64,000 nt of DNA from Piper betle (lineage: Eukaryota > Streptophyta > Magnoliopsida > Piperales > Piperaceae). Under the pieces are notes generated by a model. That model made no database searches. It had not been told where the DNA came from and saw only the letters and a program-made list of their open reading frames with translations. This document shows positions 32,929 through 45,666 of the stretch, piece by piece; positions within the stretch are counted from its first letter, which is position 1, and each line of letters starts with the position of its first letter. The stretch is taken from assembly GCA_033002965.1 (NCBI GenBank), contig JAURVB010014830.1, positions 84,299 to 148,298 of the forward strand. The letters are read 5' to 3'. The position numbers were made by a program, and so were the translations under genes.

Positions 32929-35815
32929 TTGGCTAACTTAGTTGAGTCTGAGTCAAAACCCAAAGAATTGTCCATGATTCCTGTGGTCGTAGAGTTTCCC
33001 GACGTATTCCCAGATGAACTTCCAGGGTTACCTTCTAAACGGGTAATGGAGTTTGGCGTTGACCTAGCACCTGGAGTAACACCAATTTCTAAAGCACCAT
33101 ACCGCATGGCTCTAGTAGAACTCAAGGAGTTAAAGAGTCAACTAGAAGAGTTGTTGTAGGCAGGTTCCATCCGACCAAGTACTTCACCTTGGGGAGCCCC
33201 TGTTCTATTTGTGAAGAAGAAAGATGGATCAGTTAGGCTGTATATTGATTATCGAAAACTCAATCAAGTGACAGTCAAGAATTGGTACCCCTTACCGAGG
33301 ATTGATGACTTGGTTGATTAGCTAAAAACAGCCGGAGTATTTTGTAAGATAGACTTGTAGCTGGTTATCACCAGTTGCAAGTAAAGGAGTCAGACTTATA
33401 GAAAATGGCTTTCCGAACACGATATGGACATTATGAGTTTCTGGTCATGCCTTTTGATCTAACAAATGCACTAGCGGCCTTTATGTCACTCACGAACACA
33501 GTATTCCATGCATATTTGGACAAGTTTATTATCGTGTTTGTGGACGTCATTCTGGTTTATTCAAATAATGAAGAAGAGCATGTGAAGCACCTATCCATTA
33601 CTCTTCAAGTTTAGTGAGAAAATCAACTATTCACCAAGCTCTCAAAGTGTGACTTCTGGTTGACGGAGGTAAACTTCCAAGGTCATATTATATCGAAGGC
33701 CGGAATTGCAGTGGATCCATCAAAAGTGAAAGTAGTCATTGATTGACCACAACCTAAGTCAGTCACTGATATTAGAAGCTTCCTTGTTTTAGCTGGTTAC
33801 TACAGGAAATTCATTAAAGACTACTCCTTAGTAGCATCGCCGATAACCAAACTCACAAGGAATGGAGTCAAGTTTGAATGGAGTAGTAAGTGTGAGGAGA
33901 GCTTCCAGTCTCTGAAGAAGAGCCTAACAACTGCACCAGTCTTGACCTCGCCAAACGGTAATGAAGGATTCGTAGTCTTCAATGATGCATCCCTGTTGGG
34001 TTTAGGATGTGTCCTTATGCAAGAAGGTAAAGTGGTGGCCTATGCCTCTCGTCAATTGAAGATTCAGGAGCAAAATTATGGAACTCATGACTTGGAACTG
34101 GCAACAGTGGTTTTTGCACTGAAGATTTGGAGACACTACTTGTATGGAGCTCAATTCGAAGTCTTCACTGACCACTAGAATTTGATGTGTATCTTCACCC
34201 AAAATGATCTTAACCTTCGACAGAGGCGGTGGATAGAATATTTGAACGACTACGACTTCCAAATTGTATACCATCCAGGGAAAGCGAATGTGGTAGCCGA
34301 CACGTTGAGTCGTAAGGGCAAGGTGAACAACAGTCAGCAGTTAGCTGGACTTTGGGCCATGTCAGCAGAAGTGGTGGCTATGAACCCTGTGGAGCAACTA
34401 ACAAGGTTACTCGCAAATTTGGTTATTTCCAATGATTTGGTAGATCGTGTTAAGCTAGCATAAATGGGTGATAAGGAGCTGAATGAAATGTTGGACAAGA
34501 TTCCTGACATTGTAGCTAATTCCAATAGTGTAATTAGATTTAGAGGAAGGTTGTGTGTACCCAAGGATGATGCACTGAGGTAGAATATCTTCGAGGAGGC
34601 TAATCACTCAAAGTTCTCGATACACCCTGAAATTACTAAAATGTATCAGGATTTAAAGTGAACCTACTTGTGGATTGGGATGAAGAGGGATGTTTGGATT
34701 TTTTTCCAAGTGTCAGACTTGCCAATAGATCAAAGCTCAACATCAACTACCTGGAGGACTATTGCAACCTTTAGAAATACTAACTTGGAAATGGGAGTGT
34801 GTCACATGTGATTTTATTGCAAAAGATCCCAAGGACTCAGAAGAAGCATGACTCCATATGGGTAGTTGTGGACCGACTAACTAAGGTAGCTCACTTCATC
34901 CCCACAAAATCAATGAGGACGGTAGAATACCTGGCTGGATTGTATGTCGACAATATTGTCAAGTTGCATGCGATTCCAAAGGAGATAGTCTTCGACCGGG
35001 ATCCCCTATTCACCTCACATTTCCATTTCTGGGAAGTTTTCCAAAAGCCATGGGGACTGAAATCAAGTTGAGTATAGCATGTCATCCCCAAACTGATGGT
35101 CAGAGTGAGAGGACTATTCAAACATTGGAAGATTTGTTAAGAGCTTGCATTCTTGACTGGGGAGGTGACTGAGAGAAACACTTAGCCTTGGCTAAATTCA
35201 CCTATAATAACTCTTACTAAGCCAGATAGGGATGACACCATTTGAAGCCTTATATGGTAGGCCCTTCAGATCTCCATCGTGCTGGCTGGAGTCTACCTAA
35301 GCAGTTATAGTCGGGCCAGCGATGGTGAGAGAAGCAACTGAAAAGGTGAAACTCATTCAGAAAAGGCTTAAGGCAGCTCAGGATCGACAGAAGAGTTATG
35401 TTAATACTCGAAGGAGTGACCTAGAGTTCCAAGTTGGGGAATTTGTGTACCTAAAGATATCTCCTAGGAAGGGGTTGATCAAATTTAGAACATCAGGGAA
35501 GTTGAAGCCAAGTTTCATAGTACTGTTTCAATCCTGGATCAAGATGGAAATTGTGCATATAGACTAGCATATCCATCAAGCCTAGTGGGAGTACACATTG
35601 TTTTTCATGTGTCAATGCGAAAGAAATATGTACGAGATGAAGATCATATCACCACCAATTTTAAAGACTTAGAGCTACAATCAGATTTAACGAACGAGGA
35701 AAAGCCGATTCGCATTCTGGCAAGAGAAATAAAGACACTCAGGAACAAGGAAATTCCTTTGATAAAAGTACTGTGGAAAAATCAGGGGTCAGAGGAAGCT
35801 ACATGAGAGACTGAA
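32929..35815 (+). pseudogene. pol pseudogene of element F (RT, RNase H, integrase)
   Basis: Reverse transcriptase starts at [13 protein letters not shown] (about 32995) and continues through [20 protein letters not shown] and [17 protein letters not shown]. The catalytic box, normally (Y/F)(V/I)DD, reads FVDV at about 33540, losing one aspartate. RNase H follows ([20 protein letters not shown], then LRQRRWIEYLNDYDFQIVYH), then integrase (IWVVVDRLTKVAHFIP, IVFDRDPLFTSHF) and a C-terminal region with VREATEKVKLIQKRLKAAQD. The tail EEKPIRILAREIKTL...KVLWKN suits a chromodomain; its final EEATWE motif has TGA in place of the tryptophan codon at about 35805. At least eight stops and several shifts make it inactive. 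Confidence 0.9.
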
Positions 35816-35956
35816 CAAGAAATGACAAGGAAACATTCTAGCCTGTTTGTGGCATAGGAGTTTTATATTTGTAGTAGCATGAACTGTTCTCGAAGAAATA
35901 AAAAAATTAATCATGATTGTTCTGTTTCCCGTTATGATATTTCGGGGACAAAATAT

Positions 35957-35973
35957 TTCCAAGTTGGGGAGAT
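35957..35973 (+). other. Polypurine tract of element F
   Basis: AAGTTGGGGAGAT lies directly before the 3' LTR start TGTAAAGACC. Confidence 0.75.
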
Positions 35974-38900
35974 TGTAAAGACCATGAAAAAAAAGGACAA
36001 GGACGTGGTCCGGGAAGGACTGAACGTGTTATATTCTCTACCCGATTAATTCAACCCGGATAATTATTTACCCGGTTAAATGAAATACGGGTGTAGGGGT
36101 GTTTTCACATACCCTAGCCATCATTTTAATTTTTATAATTTTGAAAGAAGACGTCATTTTTGGTGTCGTCTTCCTCACCTTAGCCGCCTGGTTCTCCTCT
36201 TCCTTGCCAGTGCTTATTCCTTGCTTAGGTATTCTTCCTATCTCCCTATTCTTAAGTTTCATGCATGCATATTTTAAAATGATAATAAGCTTGTTAATCA
36301 TAAAAATTAAAATTTTAAATCAACATCAAAAGAACTAAACTAAATTGTATAAGACTGGAATCCTTGGGAAATCACGACAAGCTTCTCTAGGGATTCATTA
36401 CAATGGATGATTTCAAGCCAAGGAAAAACCACGGCCCTACCGCCGGCACAGTCCCGTGGGTGACCTCCTCTTTATGAAACAGGGCGGCGATCGTTCCAAT
36501 TTATGGCCGATCTCGCTTGGTCGAATGCCAGTCCTGAGGTAGTGGAGCCTCAGGTGAATGATAAACGTTGTAGCAAGGTGCAAGAGATCAATCAGTGGCT
36601 AAAGTTGGCACCTTTGAGGTCTGTATCCATGGACGCCGGCCCGGAGTAGCAGATAGCAAAACAAAAACAGACGTGACGGTGATGGGTGAAGAAATTCGGC
36701 TGTCCGGGGCAGCGATTGGGTTCCAATCTGGTCGGGGAAGGTCGCTAGAAGGTCGAGGGTGTCGAGGCAACCACCCAATTAGGGCGGCAACGCTCGTCAG
36801 TGGCTGAATCGACGACGCAAATGTGTCGCTAGGCATGGCGATGAAGGTGTCGCGGCTGCCGGAGTTGGTCGGGGCGACACTACGACAGCACGGCGGGGCT
36901 GGGTGGTGACGATTGACGGCAGCCAGAGGCGGCTGGAGGGCAGCTGGGTTTGAAGAACAGAGCATGGCGCCGGGAAGAAGAAGAAGAAGATGACTCACAG
37001 TGGCAAATCTGTAAATACTGGTTGACTCGAAACCGATTTGAGTTAAAAATAATTCTAACTCGTAATAAATCTTTAAAAATAATTATTTTAATGAGTTATG
37101 GGTTAAAGTTACTAAACTAATTAATTCTTAGATGAAATCGACATGGACATAAGTAATAAAAAATATGGTAATGATAAATGGTCGATAATTTATCGGCGTA
37201 ATACAAACGATTAAATTAAATCGGTCGGTTATAAGTAATTCATAAAATAAAGATTTTACCTTTACCATATTAAATTAATATTAGTTAAATAAAGTGATTA
37301 ATTTAATAACGAGTTGGTAATGTAGAAAATGGGTTATTAAAATATAATTGTGTAAAAATCACAAGAGTGGAACCTAAATAGCATAATGAAAATAAATAAA
37401 GTTCGAAACTTTATTGAGTTGAATAATTTAAAATAATTGTATTAGTAATATCTTTGAATTAGAATAATGCAAATTAATTTATTAATTTAATCTTGTAAAA
37501 CCCGTGACTCGAATTAGAGTTTTACGTTACCGAACTAGTCAATTCAGCCGTTGGTTTGAGTCGAGTCAGTTTCATAAGCCACGTGCTGAGTCGAGGTCAG
37601 CCGTGAGTTATGAGCTATGAGAGTTAGGTATACCTGAATATATGATGATAATGTCAAAAAGATGGTGACAAATGAGTTATGAGAATATATGAAAGTATGC
37701 AGTATTTTTCTTTTTATATGTTTGATTGTACAAATAGTTTTAGGCCGAATAACACATTAGTATGTGTTAGATCATATTCGGGTGGGTTATTATTTATAGA
37801 GCATGTCATTTGGATGTTGTTGTGTATGTTTTATTTTATGAGATTTTTCCATATTTTTCTAGATTTTGTTTTTAGGATTTATTACGAACTAGTAATTATT
37901 TTGACTCGAGTATGAATTGAGTCCATACTTATTTACGAGTTTGCCACTAGGGGTGTTTTTCTCCCTCCCAACACCTTCCACCTACCAAAACCCTAGCCAC
38001 TGCCGCCCTTGAGGTTGTCGCCACCACCGCCAACGCCGCAATGCCGCCGATCAATGCCGCCCTGCCTTGCCGTGCCGTCGTTGTGCCGCACCGACCAACC
38101 CTGGCCACCGTCGTGCCTCCATGACGCCGGAATTGCACCACAAGCCGCGACACTCCCCTTGTCGATTCGCCGCCATCCGGGCAGCATCACCGCAGCCGTG
38201 ACCCCGACAACCACCCCCTTCACTTCCCGACATTCCCCCTTACAAAGCGCCGCCGTCGAAGCCAGCCATGGGCCTGATCAGAGTGACCGACTGCCACGAC
38301 CGAACTCGACACCACCGCCGGCAGTCATCGCCACTGCGGTCGCCCTTGCCGTCACCACCTCTGGGATGAGTTCCCCGAGCCGGTTTACCCCCAATTGCCC
38401 TGCCGGAACAGTCGCCGGAAAACCGCCAGGATAGTGCCGGATGTCGATGACAAATTGAATTCCCTAAAATTCGTCAGAAATCACCTGAGGGTGCCAAATT
38501 CGAACTTCAGACGCCATAGGGTGCCAAATTCGAGCCACAAATCACGCGAGGTATAATTTATTCTAATTTAATTATTTAAAGGTACTGATTATTAGAATTG
38601 CATGCCATGATTGGTGAATTGTGTGTTGTAATTATATATATAAATGTAGATTTGATTAAGGATAAAATATGAAATTTGTTTGATTGAGTTGTGTTAAAAA
38701 TGGAGGCCATTAACTAATTAGGGTAACTAAGTAATGATCATGATCTAATGCAAACTAGCCTAAGTAGACTTGCTAGAATTGATATAGGTTGATGTGTGTT
38801 GATTGATGCGTGATGGATGTATGCGTGTTATAGGATGTATGATTGCATCATGAGCCGGCATTAGTATTTAGTTTTGATGTGTAGGTACGGTGTAGGAGCT

Positions 38901-39822
38901 CGCCGCCTAGGTGCGAGGACTCGATTGGAGCTTCTGCCAGGTCCGTTTAGGACTCATTCTCTGTTTTACGCTATTCTATTGTGTGTTTGATTTATCATGC
39001 GCAGGACGAGTTAAGTGGCATTTTATCGAATCCAACTTAACTCGGGCCATTTAGCCAATAGTTTTTTGGATTAATTACCCTCGAGGATGAGATTCCTCGA
39101 GTCAGTTTTGAAACTAAGATCCACCGCAAGTTGCCTTACGGCCTAATGTATAAATCCCAACCCAGGCCTATATATGTATAGTTTTCGTGTTATGATGAGA
39201 GATGGAATGAGGGTTACTGATGGCCACGCCTTCAGATAGGGCGTGTGCACGGAAGAGCAGGTTCTAGAGCTGGGAGAACCCAATTCGTTGCCAAAAGATC
39301 CGAACAACTCCACCTTTGAATTCCTCAAACCCGGAGAAGTGTGGAGATTTACGGGTACTGCAATGCAGCGCATGTCTAGAGGGTGTTCGGCTTGCCATAT
39401 TGTTATGTTTTATCATATTTTGATAAAATATTTATATACCCTTTTTGTGGACAGGTTGGCCCCTATTACACTTTTAGGGGATATTCTGTCCATGTTTTGG
39501 TAAAAATTAATGAATTTTTATTTGAATTTCTTTCTTATTGAATGGTTTTGTTTTGCTTGCATATCATAGCATACATGTAGGACTACGTTAGAATCAAATT
39601 GTTCTCATTCATGCATTTCATGGTTGCATCCCCATCTTAAGACGCGGAGGGCAGATCCGGGTCGGCTTAACCAAACCAGTACATTAGCGAACGATTTGGT
39701 CTCTGGTGACATTTCCGAGTCGGTTCACGGGTGAGCCAAAACGGGGTATTACAAATCGAATGTCTTAATTAATTAAATTACTATTAATAATGATAGTGAG
39801 TAAAAATTATAACTTTAAACTA
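35974..39822 (+). repeat. 3' LTR of element F, interrupted and truncated
   Basis: 35974-37493 matches the 5' LTR (with an extra 350 bp near its start), 37494-39753 is a nested solo LTR, and 39754-39822 continues the LTR before it stops in TTTAAACTAA at the ycf2 junction. Confidence 0.85.
37494..39753 (+). mobile_element. Solo LTR of family C in the 3' LTR of element F
   Basis: TGTAAAACCC...ACGGGGTATTACA, flanked by AATCT and AATCG (one mismatch). The uninterrupted reference is the 5' LTR near 30876-30900. Compared with 40639-43459 it lacks about 550 bp near 39390, including the conserved palindrome. 37950-38450 is a GC-rich tract with open frames on both strands that I do not regard as genes. 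Confidence 0.85.
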
Positions 39823-40022
39823 AGTGAGATATCGAGTAAGTGTTTACAAAATCTTCTTCTATACAAAGAAATCATTTATCAAACTCTATTAATATGGATG
39901 TATTTGAGATCACCAAATGTTCGGGAGTTATTCTATTCAATCTTTTTCCTTCTTCTTCTTGATGGATATCTCGTTCGTACACATCTTCTCTTTATATCCC
40001 ATGCCTCCAATGAGTTGCAAAC
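39823..40022 (+). pseudogene. ycf2: ycf2 fragment, piece 3
   Basis: [13 protein letters not shown] at its left end and [30 protein letters not shown] further right are plain ycf2. It follows piece 2 in gene order after a gap of about 48 codons. It ends in GCAAAC, where CAAAC is the target duplication of the next element, and resumes at 55491. Confidence 0.9.
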
Positions 40023-40638
40023 TATAACACCCCGATTTTGGTTCACCTGAGAACCGAATCTAAAATATTACAATCAAATCGACTCATGTTTAAAGTTGTT
40101 TGTCGGGAAGACTCAATCGATAAAATAGATTGTAACAACCTGCTTGGTGTCATGAGAATGGAAGACAATGTTAAATACGCATCAAAACACATCGAACATA
40201 AATAAACGTAAGAAAGTAAATAATTTTGTTAAGCTCAAGTGTGTGTAGCGTTTATTTGTCCTCCCACCAAAGTTGATTCAGGATTTGCTTGACCTACATA
40301 TATTATATGAAAAACTTGAATAACGAATATTACTACTCGAAAAATAACTAGTACAAACTGGCAAATGGGTATTCCATTACCCACGAAATTTATGAAACTT
40401 CAGAGTTGCCTCACACTAGGGGTAAGCATACATACTTAAACAAGTGCCGGTGTGCATGCGCGACAAATATTCATATTCATACATACAACACTTACGCCCT
40501 CACATCATCCATATTACACCTGCTACGGTACTCGAGTGCAAAAAAGAACAGTTAAGTTAGTGTCACAAATTCCAGAATGTGCTGAGTTATGTAGTACCCT
40601 CATACACCGCACTACCTTAGGGTTTGAAGGAGTACTAG

Positions 40639-43459
40639 GGTAACACCCCGTTTCGGCTCACCCATGAACCGACTCGGAAATGACACCAGCGACCGAACCG
40701 TTCGCTAATGTATTGGTTCGGTTAAGCCGACCCAGATCTGCCCTCGGCGTCTTAAGATGGGGATGCAACCATGAGATGAATGAATGGGAACAATTGGGTT
40801 CTAATGGAGTCCTACATGCATGTGATGATATGCAACCAAAATAAAACCATTCAACAAGCAAGAAATTTAAATAAAAATTCATTAATATTTACGGAAAAAC
40901 GAACAGAATCTCCTCTAAAAGTGCAATAGGGGCCAACCTGTCCACAACAAGAGTATATAAATATTTTAACAAAATACAATAAAAGAAAACAATCTACTAT
41001 GGCATTCAGTCATTATCTCTTTCGTTTCATCTGAGCTGAGTCTGAACTCCAAGGCTCCCTACTCATTCACAATTATCCGCTCGTCTCATAAGAAGCAATT
41101 TATCAAGGCAAAAACATTCTAATTATCATTCACACAGCATTAACACACCATCATTATACATGACACGCGGCAGGTACATGTGTGCGCGGTTCCGTGCTGC
41201 TCCTCCGCAGTCCCGACAGCCTTCATCGCTCGCATTCCTCACCTACATATATATAGAAAAACCATCAGTAACGAGTGTTACCGGCCCAGAAAATAACTAA
41301 TATTAATCTGGCATAGGAGAGCAAACTCTCCTGTTGAATGAAAACCATATACTTCCTCAAGAACTCTCATCAGGGCACATATGGGAGTCGTTGCCCTCGG
41401 GTCGACAGCGTCCCCCTTTCTTTCTCATTCTCATACCTTAGCCATTTCTCTATCGCTTCTCGCATCAAATCTCATTCCTTTTCGCCCTCTACACCTTCCA
41501 TATTACTCCTGGCCTTGAGCACGAAGGCCGAGCACTCTCAGGCAGTCGCCTTTAGTACCCTTTGAAACCACAAGTCTAGACATGCGCTGCATTGCAGTAC
41601 CCGTGAACCTCCACACTTCTCCGGGTTTGAGGAACTCAAAGGTGGAGTTGTCAGGATCCCTCGAGAATGAAACGGCCCGCACACCATTCCAGAGCCCACT
41701 ATCGACTCACACGTGCCCGCTCGCGTAGCACGGTAGTCGGATTTCCCTCATTCAATCTCTCACTGAAAACGTGAAAACTATACATATATATAGGTCTAGG
41801 TTGGGATTTATACAATAGGCCCGAAGGCATCGTGAGCTGGATCTAAAGTTCGAAAACAAACTCGAGGGATCTCATCCTCGAGGGTTATTAATCCGGAAAA
41901 TCGTTGGCTAAATGGCCCGATGTTAAGTGGGATCCGATAAAATGCCACTTAACTCGTCATGCACATGATAAATCAAATACACAATAGAGTAGCGTAAAAA
42001 TAGAGAGCGAGTCCTAAACGGACCTGGTAGAAGCTCCAAGCGTGTCCTCGTGCCTAGGCGGCGAGCTCCTACTCCGTACCTACACATCGAAACTAAATAC
42101 TAACGCCCGCTCATGATGCAGTCATACATCCTATATCACACATACATCCATCACGCATCAATCGACACACATCAACCTATATCAATTCTAGCAAATCTAC
42201 TTAGGTTAGTTTGCATTAGATCATGATCATTACCTAGTTACCCTAATTAGTTTCTTAGCCTCCATTTTTAACACCGCTCAATCAAACAAATTTCATATTT
42301 TATCCTTAATCAATTCTACATTTATACATATAATTATAACACGCAATTCACCAATCCTAGCATGCAATTCTAATAATCAATACTTTTAAATAATTAAGTT
42401 AAAATAAATTATACCTCGTGTGATTCGTTGCTCGAATTCGGCACCCTATGGTGTCCGAAGTTCGATAGGGTTCAATCGAGGGGATTCGGTGGAAGATCAG
42501 GTGATTTTCGATGAATTTCGGTGAATCCAATTGTCCGGCGACTTCCGGCGATATTCCGGTGACTGTTCCAGCGGGACAATCGGGGGTAAGGGTTAGCACC
42601 GGCTCGGCGAGCTTGTCCCAATGGTGGTGACGGCAAGGGCGGCCGCGGCGGCGATGACTGTCGGCGGCGGCGTCGAGTTTGGTCGGGGCGGTCGGTCGTT
42701 CCGATCAGGCCCACGGCCTGGCTTCGACGGCGGTGCTAGGTAAGGGGGAAATGTCGGGGAGGTCAAGGGGGTGGTCGTCGAGGTCACGGCGGTGGCGGCA
42801 CGGCCCTGATGGCAGTGAATCGACAAGGAGAGCGTCGCGGCTCGTGGGGCGATTCCGGCGTCGTGGCGGCGAGACGGTGGCCGGGGTTGGTGGCGGCACG
42901 ACGATGGCATGGCGGGACGGCGACGATCGGTGGCAGTGTGACGTCGGCGACTCGCAGTGGCGGCGAGGGTTTGGGAGGGGAAGTGTCGGAAAGGAGAAAA
43001 CACTCAATGGCAAATCGTAAATAAGTATTGACTCGATTCTGACTCGAGTCAAAATAATAACTAGTTCGTAATAAATTCTAAAAAAATCTAGAAAAATATG
43101 AAAAAAATCCCATAAAATAAAACAAACACAACAACATCCAAATGGCATGCTCTATAACTAATAACCCACCCGAATATAATCCAACACGTCCTAATGCGTT
43201 ATTCGGCCTAAAACTATTTCTACGATCAAACATATAAAAAGAAAAAAATACTGCATACTTTCATATATTCTGATAACTCATTTCTCACCATCTTCTTGAC
43301 GTTATCATCATATATTCAGGTACACCTGACTCTCATCGCTCATAACTCACGGCTGGCCTCGACTCAGCACGCGGTTCATGAAACTGACTCGACTCGAACC
43401 AACGGTCGAACCGACTGGTTTGGTAACGTAAAACCCTGACTCGAGTCACGGGTTTTACA
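40639..43459 (-). repeat. 3' LTR of element C-
   Basis: Plus-strand ends GGTAACACCCC (first base mutated) and GGGTTTTACA, 2821 bp, the most complete family C LTR here. 42540-43000 is GC-rich and encodes nothing I recognise. A purine-rich GGAAGGAAGTTT on the minus strand sits next to it at 43460-43471. Confidence 0.85.
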
Positions 43460-43559
43460 AACTTCCTTCCTTATAAAAATTTCGTCCTCGAAATTTTAGA
43501 TTAAGGAGGCTTCACTCTGGTAGCTATCTACTAAATGTGAAATCTGAAGTGAGACGCTT

Positions 43560-45322
43560 GCGTACCTGTCACATTTGTCGCATCTTCCAGTGCTTCAGCA
43601 ATCGTGGCTGTGTCCATCCCAGCTGTCCATGGTGGTACCGTGAAGGACGGTCCTGCTGGTGGTGTTGTTTGCATTCCGCTCTGATCCAAGGCCTGGTGTT
43701 CTTGTCCTGTCATGATAGCTACAAGTCCTCTCTGCTGCTGTCTCAGTGGCTGTCGGTCTCTGCCTCTCTGGCCTTGACCTTGACCTTGCTGACCTCTCTG
43801 CTGTGGTTGTTGCTAGGGAGCTGGGAGTGTAAGTCTCTACAGAGGTGCTAGGAGTGTCACCTGTTGGTTCTGGCCAGTTGGACAAGTTGCGGCTCTATGC
43901 CCTGGTTGACCGCAACTATAGCATACGTCTGTGCCTACACTGCACTCTGCAGCTCTATGTCCTCGCTGACCGCATCTGTAGCATGCGTCTGTGCCTGCTC
44001 TGCACTCACCTCCATGACGACGTCGACAATTCTGACAGAAGGGTGCTCTGTAGCCCTGAACTTGGGCATCCATAGCCCTCATGGCAACTGGTGCATCTAA
44101 CCGATGTCTCTGTTGTTCTCCCTGCTCTGGCTGATACGGTCTCGAATGTTGCTACCTCTGGTCAACATCTCGGCGAGGTCTAGCAGCTATAACTCGTTCT
44201 GCCTCGCCTGCAGCTCTCACAACATCACCGAAAGTAGTGAACTTCCTATCCAAATAGGCCATCCTGATCTCGTGATGGAGGCCTTCGTAAAAATGCTCTA
44301 TCCTTCTTTCTTCAGTGGACACCAAGTCTGGTGCAAATCTCTCCAGAGCTCTAAACCTAGTCTCGTATTGTACCACCGTCATGGGTCCCTGCCTTAGCGT
44401 CTGGAATTCTCATTCCTTTCTCTTCCTGATGTTTGGCGGGAAATACTTTCCATCGAATTCTGCCCTAAATTCCTCCCATGTGATGTCCTGGTGCTGACGA
44501 TGGGCGAATACAGAATTCTGGACTGAACTCCACCATATCCTGGCTATCGTCCTGGAATGCTCCTATGATGATGCGCACTCGGTGCTCCATGGGGCATGCC
44601 ATAGTGTCAAACACTCCAATAGCTGACGATATCCACAAGAATGCCTCTTCCGCGTCCAACTTTCCAAAGAAAGGTCGTCCACCATTCTTCACGAACTTTT
44701 CGTACTGCCACAGTTCCAATTTCCTCGTATCCACTGATCTGTTTGATCTTTCTCCTTGCTCATACCGAGGAAATTGTGGTCCCGTACCTGTTGGTACACC
44801 GTCAAATCTTGCAGCTCCACTTCCGCCTGCAGTCTGCCCGCTACCTACAGCTGCGGTTCCACTGATGTCCGGTCTCATCCCCGCCTGAAGTGGGGCAAAT
44901 ATGGGAACTGTCATTGGAGTAGTCCTCTGTTGCAGTGGTGGAGGAGGAGGCGGCGACAGAGGGTCTGTGGAAACTGCCGGCTCTCCCCGTGCCTCTTCAC
45001 CTACTACTGGTCTCTTCTCAGTTCTGGCCACAGAAAGAGCTATCTGTCTGAGCTCTCTCCTGAATTCCTCTTGGTCTTGCTACATTTGTCTCCTAAATTC
45101 TTCCTGACTTTGCTGCATTTGTATCTGAGCTTCCGCCAACCTGGCAATCGCTGCGTCTCTCTCCTGTCGACTACTTCTAGTGCGGTAACTGTCACGACCA
45201 CTGTCTCGGTCCCTGCGACTATCTAGGTCCCGGCGACTATCTCGGTCGTGATAACTGTCTCGATGATGGCTCTCACCACGTCGGCTAGCTGAAACTGGCA
45301 CACTGACCTCTACTGGTGGCAT
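43560..45322 (-). pseudogene. gag pseudogene of element C-
   Basis: Starts about 45322 with MPPVEVSVPVSASRRGE, then an R/D/S-rich stretch, a coiled coil (RLAEAQIQMQQSQEEFRRQ), one in-frame TAG near 45080, a proline-rich segment, and the capsid domain (RPFFGKLDAEEAFLWISSAI). A frameshift near 44465 leads into QYETRFRALERFAPDLVSTE and DRKFTTFGDVVRAAGEAERV (44382-44152), then zinc knuckles at 44082-43837: CQNCRRRHGGEC, CYRCGQRGHRAAEC and CYSCGQPGHRAATC. This is a complete Ty3/gypsy Gag layout with at least one stop and one shift. The region ends with a low-complexity R/S/T-rich tail; no protease motif follows. Confidence 0.85.
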
Positions 45323-45611
45323 GGCAGTCCTAGGTTGACTAGAGGTGGCGTCACTGTGAACAGGGCTAGGACTGTCCTGTCTGGCTCATTGGAGGACGAT
45401 CGGACTCCTGATCTGTGTCTGGCGGGTCTGTGTCACCATCCTGCTACAAGTTCCTGACTCTAGATCTAATCACCCTGTCACACCACCAACTCGTAAGGAA
45501 ATCTACAACCAAAAACATTAAGACAGAAAAATACCTGTCGGCACAGCTCGGAGCAGCTTCGGCACACATGTAACCTATAACGCATCTACCATCTTAATCA
45601 ACCAAGGGTTA

Positions 45612-45666
45612 GCTCTGATACCATTATTGGTATCAGCGAACATATGGCAAGAGCTGCCTGATACCA
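45612..45666 (-). other. Duplicated tRNA-Met primer site of element C-
   Basis: A perfect TGGTATCAGAGC (minus strand, 45612-45623) lies 45 bp inside the LTR, and a weaker copy (TGGTATCAGGC, 45656-45666) abuts it. The inner one is half of a perfect palindrome (45615-45636). Confidence 0.7.

Larger units (their letters stand above)
29863..39822 (+). mobile_element. Tekay-like chromovirus (element F), 3' truncated
   Basis: 5' LTR 29863-32184, degenerate tRNA-Met primer site, gag and pol remnants to about 35815, polypurine tract, and a 3' LTR from 35974. The 3' LTR holds a nested solo LTR (37494-39753) and stops at 39822 against ycf2, lacking about 1.2 kb. The two LTRs also differ by an internal deletion of about 350 bp near the start of the 5' copy. 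Domain order PR/RT, RNase H, integrase, chromodomain-like tail is that of chromoviruses; I place it in Tekay/Del by general resemblance only. Confidence 0.85.

Noticed and set aside
36588..36998. Minus-strand open frame in the GC-rich part of the element F LTR
   Set aside because: Similar frames occur in the matching position of the 5' LTR (30175-30456); they reflect GC composition and sit in LTR sequence.
42593..43148. Several proline- and arginine-rich frames on both strands
   Set aside because: All lie in the GC-rich tract of a family C LTR, overlap each other and have no recognisable domain.
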